Source: a virus. From it: 36,700 bases of DNA. Positions 33,403-36,700 of the stretch are shown piece by piece. The notes under the pieces are model-generated. The model was given only the letters and a program-made list of their open reading frames with translations, was not told the origin of the DNA and searched no databases. Position 1 is the stretch's first letter; every line of letters begins with the position of its first letter. The DNA lies in IMG/VR virus record IMGVR_UViG_3300047560_000822, positions 1 to 36,700 of that record; one strand, 5' to 3'. The position numbers were made by a program, and so were the translations under genes.

Positions 33403-33654
33403 ATGAAACTCAACAAATTGAACATTATTAATACTTTAAACCGTGCTTGTATTATTAATGGTTCGCGTACCATTCTATTAATCGAAACAGATGATATACA
33501 TATCGTTATGCCATTTTGGGGTAATCAAGCGCGAATCATTATTGATGACAGAGTGTTTTTGATCGACATGGTTGATGATACAGTCAATACAGAATTATTG
33601 ACGCTAGGCGAATGGGATTTACCACGTCTAAACAATTTAATCGAAACTCTATAA
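33403..33654 (+). CDS. Unknown protein, first gene of the rightward operon
   Basis: 83 residues from ATG 33403, with TTTAGGTGA six bases upstream; a GTG at 33394 is in the ribosome site itself. The sequence alternates strands and short helices: ACIINGSRTILLIETDDIHI, then FWGNQARIIIDDRVFLID, ending in a Leu-rich helix. Acidic. No family recognised. It is followed 17 bases later by the 252-residue gene, so the two form one transcript ending at the terminator near 34.48 kb. The dense set of sites upstream suggests tight control, but no function can be assigned. Confidence 0.72.
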   Translation: MKLNKLNIINTLNRACIINGSRTILLIETDDIHIVMPFWGNQARIIIDDRVFLIDMVDDTVNTELLTLGEWDLPRLNNLIETL

Positions 33655-33671
33655 GTATAAAGGTGGATAAC

Positions 33672-34430
33672 ATGAAAACTAATACACAACAAATCAATGC
33701 GATTGCTAAATTAGCAGAAGAAAAACCTTTTGATGCAATCCAAGCTACCCATTTTTTGGCGCGTGAAATAGCTGGGTATAATAAATCAAGCGATAAGCTT
33801 ATCGAATTGCAAAAACAAATTGATGATACAAAAAACGATAAAGGCGCAAGAAAAAAAGCGATTGACGGGTTATTGAAGGAATTATGGACTAATAATGTTT
33901 TAATGGTAGAAGGCAAAGGCGTCACTAAATGCCCTATCCGTATCGCGCTAAAAGAAGTATTAAGCAAAGAAGGACTAGCAGAAAAAACTATTGCTAACAT
34001 TTGTGGCGCGGTTAGCTACGCCTTAAAAGAAAAAAAACCTTACGATATAAAATACTTAGAGAAGAAGGCGCAACAAAAAAAGATTGACGACGCTAAAAAA
34101 GAAGGCGCGTCAAGTGCAACCACGCCAACGGCAACCACGCCAACGGCAACCACGCCAACGGCAACCACGCCAACGGCAACCACGCCAACGGCAACCACGC
34201 CAACGGCAACCACGCCAACGGCAACCACGCCAGCTAAAACACCTAATTCGCCATTGAGCGTCGCTGAATTAAAAACTAATCTTAACTTGATTCTACCAAA
34301 CATGATTCTAAGCGCAAAAAATACGCGCAAAAATTGCAAAAACGAGTTTAATAATAGTGTATTGGATGAATTAATAAGCCTGCTAAATGATGTGTCGGAT
34401 TGTGTAGGTAATTTAGGATCCGGTAAATAA
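33672..34430 (+). CDS. Unknown Lys-rich protein with Thr/Pro repeat linker
   Basis: 252 residues from ATG 33672 (AGGTGG); an earlier in-frame start at 33612 lies within the previous gene. Residues 1-140 are a basic helical domain with some regular spacing (VTKCPIRIALKEVLSKEG, AEKTIANICGAVSYALKEKK). Residues 147-190 are ATTPT repeats, probably a flexible linker. Residues 195-252 form a small helical domain with two cysteines. The charge suggests nucleic acid binding. The linker DNA contains the same 9-mer as the iterons upstream of the operon, so autogenous control or a replication or partition role is imaginable. No known family recognised. Confidence 0.72.
   Translation: MKTNTQQINAIAKLAEEKPFDAIQATHFLAREIAGYNKSSDKLIELQKQIDDTKNDKGARKKAIDGLLKELWTNNVLMVEGKGVTKCPIRIALKEVLSKEGLAEKTIANICGAVSYALKEKKPYDIKYLEKKAQQKKIDDAKKEGASSATTPTATTPTATTPTATTPTATTPTATTPTATTPTATTPAKTPNSPLSVAELKTNLNLILPNMILSAKNTRKNCKNEFNNSVLDELISLLNDVSDCVGNLGSGK
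34116..34235 (+). repeat. 15-bp tandem repeat inside the 252-residue gene
   Basis: GCAACCACGCCAACG is repeated seven times exactly (34116-34220), with a diverged eighth copy. It encodes ATTPT. Each unit contains ACGCCAACG, also the core of the 13-bp array at 33170-33247. Confidence 0.92.
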
Positions 34431-34456
34431 AATATAGCTATCCACTCACCACATAG

Positions 34457-34484
34457 AATACCCGCATAAAGCGGGTATTTTTTT
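34457..34484 (+). terminator. Intrinsic terminator of the two-gene operon
   Basis: AATACCCGC, loop ATAAA, GCGGGTATT forms a nine-pair stem followed by a run of T (34478-34484). It is 26 bases after the stop codon of the 252-residue gene. Confidence 0.92.
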
Positions 34485-34499
34485 GCCTAATAAAAATGG

Positions 34500-34642
34500 A
34501 TATACCTCTAGATTGAACAGAATGTACCGCAAAGTTAACGATCATCAATCGACCTAAGCTACCCTACTAGTAAATTATAAACGTGGCTTAGAACGCATTC
34601 TCGCACGCCTACCACTCGAACCCGCATAACAGCGGGTTTTTT
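34500..34642 (+). ncRNA. Possible small RNA between two terminators
   Basis: No ORF lies here. CTAAGCTAC (34554-34562) pairs with GTGGCTTAG (34583-34591, one G-U) to give a nine-pair hairpin with a 20-base loop, then the region ends in an intrinsic terminator. A weak TTGAAC at 34513 could be a -35 box, but no good -10 follows. A separate RNA or read-through control are both possible. It does not fold as a tRNA by eye. Confidence 0.3.
34619..34642 (+). terminator. Second intrinsic terminator
   Basis: AACCCGC, loop ATAACA, GCGGGTT with six T from 34637. It follows the possible small RNA by a few bases, about 160 bases after the first terminator. Confidence 0.85.
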
Positions 34643-34661
34643 ATTGCCTGCGATTTAGCAG

Positions 34662-34765
34662 AACGGGTATCGGATAGCACAGCACAGAATTCCCACGTGG
34701 GAAAACTGCATGAAGCGTAGCTAGGTTTTGTAACACAACGGGTATCGGATAGCACAGCACAGAAT
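34662..34765. repeat. 29-bp direct repeat around a 14-bp palindrome
   Basis: A 29-bp sequence beginning AACGGGTATCGG and ending GCACAGAAT occurs at 34662-34690 and again, identically, at 34737-34765. Between them, at 34690-34703, is TTCCCACGTGGGAA, a perfect palindrome whose core also lies at 33255. This has the look of a dispersed intergenic repeat or a protein-bound site. Confidence 0.85.
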
Positions 34766-34905
34766 ATTTTTAATTTCAAGTGATTTATTTTGTACAACGC
34801 ACCTTTTATTATGCAACACTTTACTTGTGCCATGCAGTTCATATGTTTTTCTTATGATTATCATAGTTTATTATTATTATTTACTTACTTACTTAATAAT
34901 ATATA

Positions 34906-35040
34906 TAGACTGGCAACACTTATATTTAAGAGTATGTGGGAATTTTTTCATTTTTTTTTAAATGTTATATTATAACATTGCTTATTGATAATTTTTTTCT
35001 ATAAATCTATACACTCTCTAATTTTTGTGTTGCCAGTCTA
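34906..35040. repeat. 14-bp inverted repeat enclosing an AT-rich block with a 19-bp palindrome
   Basis: TAGACTGGCAACAC (34906-34919) and its exact inverse GTGTTGCCAGTCTA (35027-35040) enclose 107 strongly AT-rich bases. In the middle AATGTTATATTATAACATT (34961-34979) is a perfect palindrome with a T centre. No transposase or ORF lies inside. Candidate replication origin, protein-bound regulatory site or relic of a miniature element. Confidence 0.8.
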
Positions 35041-35492
35041 AACAGCCAAGTAACCACTTCACACCCCCAAAAATTCTCTATGTCTTTCATATATAAACTT
35101 CGCTCTCACCGAGCACAAGGATTGCGTTGCACAGTAAAAAGTGGTCACTAAACTCATTTCTCTATGTCTTGCATGCATTATCCCCCATGAACTCTATAAA
35201 CATAAGCAAACCACATAAATAAATACCACTTGTCAATACTCTTGCATATTGACCCATCTAATCTCACAAGCAAGCCACCTATGGAATGCCACATAAACTA
35301 ATCACTGCTTAACGAAGACTTTGCTATCCCAGACTATTGCTTATCGACCAAACCAGAGCGTAAGAAAACCACATTATGCACTTTACCGGGAACACACCAC
35401 AGCCACATACCAACCAAATTCAGTCACAATTGACACGCTTAACGAAAACATATATTATTCACATTCCTTCACACACAAGAGAGATTAAAAAG
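35041..35492. other. Leader region before the HNH/AP2 gene
   Basis: No credible gene in about 450 bases. TTCTCTATGTCTT is repeated at 35074-35086 and 35158-35170. One more GTAAAAAGT is at 35134-35142. TATATAAAC (near 35089) and TATAAA (35195-35200) could be -10 boxes, but no -35 box has a good spacing. A start for the downstream gene further up (35376) adds a segment without ribosome site and is not used. Confidence 0.5.
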
Positions 35493-36392
35493 ATGGCAAC
35501 GAAACTAAAAAATATCCCTGCATTAAACGAGCTAAAATCTTTATTTATTTACATCGACTCCCGCACTGATGGCGGTGCATTATCCGCATATGAGGGTAGA
35601 CTCTACCCCACTGACTTGTATTTTGATAAGTCAACCAACTTCGTTAAGGCTATTTTTGACGAGGGAGAGTCCCTATTTTGCATGACCCAAGATGCAACCC
35701 GCTATATAAAAATCAAAGGTCATCGTATGCCTGAAGATAAACTTATCTGGTATTACCACAAAGGCAAATACCCCATGACGGCAATGGATCATGTTAATGG
35801 CAACCTATTAGACTCTCGCATAGAGAATATTAAACCCTCAGGCAGTGTGCGAAAAAACGCGGCAGAAATTAAGAAAAACAAACTTGCACAAGCAGGGCGT
35901 ATAAACCCGCAGGAGCTGCAAAATAAGACGCCGCAAAGTGGCGTGGTAGGTATTTACTACACGACGACGCAGCACAATGCCTATATGTGGAAAGTAGAGT
36001 ATATAACCAATACCGTTAAAGAAGTACCATGTGATGAGCATGGCAACGTGATAGATTTTCGCTCGAAGGGGTGGTATAAACGCAAAACGAAGTTGATAAG
36101 AAAACGCAGTAAGACTTTTTTAGGTTTTTACGTCACGCTAGACGAGGCGAAACGTGCCTTGAGATTGCATACCAACGAGGTGCGATATGGGGTATGCAGA
36201 TGGCACACCGACAATAAGATAAAAACACTATGTAATATGATACGCGACACAAAAGGTGGGACACACGAGGGGGTGTATGTGTACATAAATATGCTCTCAT
36301 ACAGAGAGGTGCTACCACTAGGCGATGTGAGTGAGATAGCAGACCGGTTAGGGTTTAATAACCGACCATTGCAAGTTAAAGAGAGTGCATAA
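35493..36392 (+). CDS. HNH endonuclease with AP2-like DNA-binding region
   Basis: 299 residues from ATG 35493 (AGAGAG upstream). Residues 77-118 are an HNH_3-type core: GHRMPEDKLIWYYHKG, then MTAMDHVNGNLLDSRIENIK (Asp99, His100, Asn102, Asp107, Asn112). Residues ~150-225 (SGVVGIYYTTTQHNAYMWKV, then FLGFYVTLDEAKRALRLHTN) have the AP2-like layout found in many phage homing nucleases. The N-terminal 70 residues and the C-terminal ~75 are unassigned, and the protein is longer than most of this type. It begins a rightward gene group with the 76-residue protein three bases later. Confidence 0.85.
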   Translation: MATKLKNIPALNELKSLFIYIDSRTDGGALSAYEGRLYPTDLYFDKSTNFVKAIFDEGESLFCMTQDATRYIKIKGHRMPEDKLIWYYHKGKYPMTAMDHVNGNLLDSRIENIKPSGSVRKNAAEIKKNKLAQAGRINPQELQNKTPQSGVVGIYYTTTQHNAYMWKVEYITNTVKEVPCDEHGNVIDFRSKGWYKRKTKLIRKRSKTFLGFYVTLDEAKRALRLHTNEVRYGVCRWHTDNKIKTLCNMIRDTKGGTHEGVYVYINMLSYREVLPLGDVSEIADRLGFNNRPLQVKESA

Positions 36393-36394
36393 GC

Positions 36395-36625
36395 ATGAGA
36401 AAATTATATACGATAGATTTTAGGCTATCTGATGATGGTTTAGTGCGCATTCAGCACTGCAATAGGCTATGGCGATTGCCTTTTGATAAGGTTAAACATA
36501 AAGATGCTTTAGACTGCATACTCCAACACTTAGCAGATAAGGACGTGGATATTATAGGGTTGCTTGAGCAAGACGCATGGAGCGTTGAGCAGTTAGTAGT
36601 AGGCGCACCAGTGGAGTTTAACTAA
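36395..36625 (+). CDS. Small unknown protein
   Basis: 76 residues, ATG two bases after the HNH stop, so likely co-translated. It begins with strands (KLYTIDFRLSDDGLVRIQ, then NRLWRLPFDKVKH) and ends with acidic helices (CILQHLADKDVDIIGLLEQD). No family recognised. Early phage genes of this size often modify host functions; there is nothing specific here to say so. Confidence 0.68.
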   Translation: MRKLYTIDFRLSDDGLVRIQHCNRLWRLPFDKVKHKDALDCILQHLADKDVDIIGLLEQDAWSVEQLVVGAPVEFN

Positions 36626-36631
36626 CACAAC

Positions 36632-36651
36632 GGGTCTCAAGGAAGAGACCC
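36632..36651 (+). other. Seven-pair stem-loop after the last gene
   Basis: GGGTCTC, loop AAGGAA, GAGACCC is perfect, but no T-run follows on either strand. It may stabilise the 3' end of the mRNA or weakly pause polymerase. Confidence 0.5.
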
Positions 36652-36664
36652 AAATAATAAACAC

Positions 36665-36693
36665 TTGACAAATGTAGTATTATGTAGTATAAT
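36665..36693 (+). promoter_or_regulatory. Consensus sigma70 promoter reading out of the window
   Basis: TTGACA (36665-36670), 17-base spacer, TATAAT (36688-36693): a full-consensus promoter, expected to be very strong. The direct repeat ATGTAGTAT lies at 36672-36680 and 36682-36690, in the spacer and -10 region, which suits a repressor site. Confidence 0.9.
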
Positions 36694-36700
36694 CTAACCT

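Noticed and set aside
34040-34339. 99-residue minus-strand ORF with Val/Gly repeats
   Set aside because: Antisense of the 15-bp repeat in the 252-residue gene.
34530-34640. tRNA gene or tRNA-end attachment site suggested by CTCGAACCCGC
   Set aside because: No acceptor, D or anticodon arms can be built; the GC stem belongs to an intrinsic terminator.
34662-34765. CRISPR-like repeat-spacer-repeat
   Set aside because: Only two 29-bp copies with a single 46-bp interval that itself contains a palindrome; no further units and no cas genes.
34609-34842. 77-residue minus-strand ORF with an internal CAVLSDTR repeat
   Set aside because: It runs through two direct repeats, a palindrome and a terminator stem; the repeat in the peptide only reflects the DNA repeat. 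No ribosome site.
34790-34975. 61-residue hydrophobic ORF in the AT-rich region
   Set aside because: Composition follows the AT-rich DNA, it has no ribosome site, and it runs into the inverted-repeat block.

Overview
The window is part of a tailed double-stranded DNA bacteriophage genome (Caudoviricetes), most likely a podovirus. It carries a complete late virion module: terminase, portal, scaffold, capsid, P22-type adaptor and nozzle-like proteins, internal virion proteins and fibres. There is no sheath, tube or tape-measure gene. Good Shine-Dalgarno sites, sigma70-like promoters and intrinsic terminators point to a bacterial host, and the composition is moderately AT-rich. Host, genome ends and lifestyle cannot be read from this window; no integrase or DNA polymerase is in it.

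Positions 32772 down to 1 hold one almost continuous minus-strand late operon. Many genes overlap by 1 to 8 bases (ATGA, TAATG). In transcription order it runs: small and large terminase; portal; a 67-residue protein; a GroES-like co-chaperonin; scaffold; a 152-residue protein; a head surface protein; major capsid protein; an intrinsic terminator; an HNH endonuclease; three small virion-region genes including a coiled-coil/membrane protein; several small basic proteins; a 563-residue protein; gp4-like and SU10-like adaptors; a series of beta-rich, fibre-like proteins; a DUF7483-like fibre; holin and M15 endolysin; a gp10-like nozzle; and large Ala/Gly/Gln-rich internal virion (ejection) candidates. 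The last of these runs off the left edge.

Positions 32773-33402 form the divergent control region: a degenerate ~100-bp duplication, six 13-bp iteron-like repeats, a palindrome and a sigma70 promoter surrounded by GTAAAAAGT-type repeats. Rightward of it is a two-gene operon (83 and 252 residues, no recognised family) closed by a strong terminator. The second gene contains a 15-bp repeat array that shares the 9-mer ACGCCAACG with the upstream iterons.

Positions 34431-35492 are about 1 kb without a credible gene but full of structure: two terminators bracketing a possible small RNA, a 29-bp direct repeat around a 14-bp palindrome, and an AT-rich block bounded by a perfect 14-bp inverted repeat with a 19-bp palindrome inside. 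Then come an HNH/AP2-like homing endonuclease, a 76-residue unknown, and a consensus promoter that drives genes beyond the right edge.

The most unusual material is the repeat-rich control region at 33.1-35.1 kb and a set of short Gly-Gly tags repeated across otherwise unrelated virion-module proteins.
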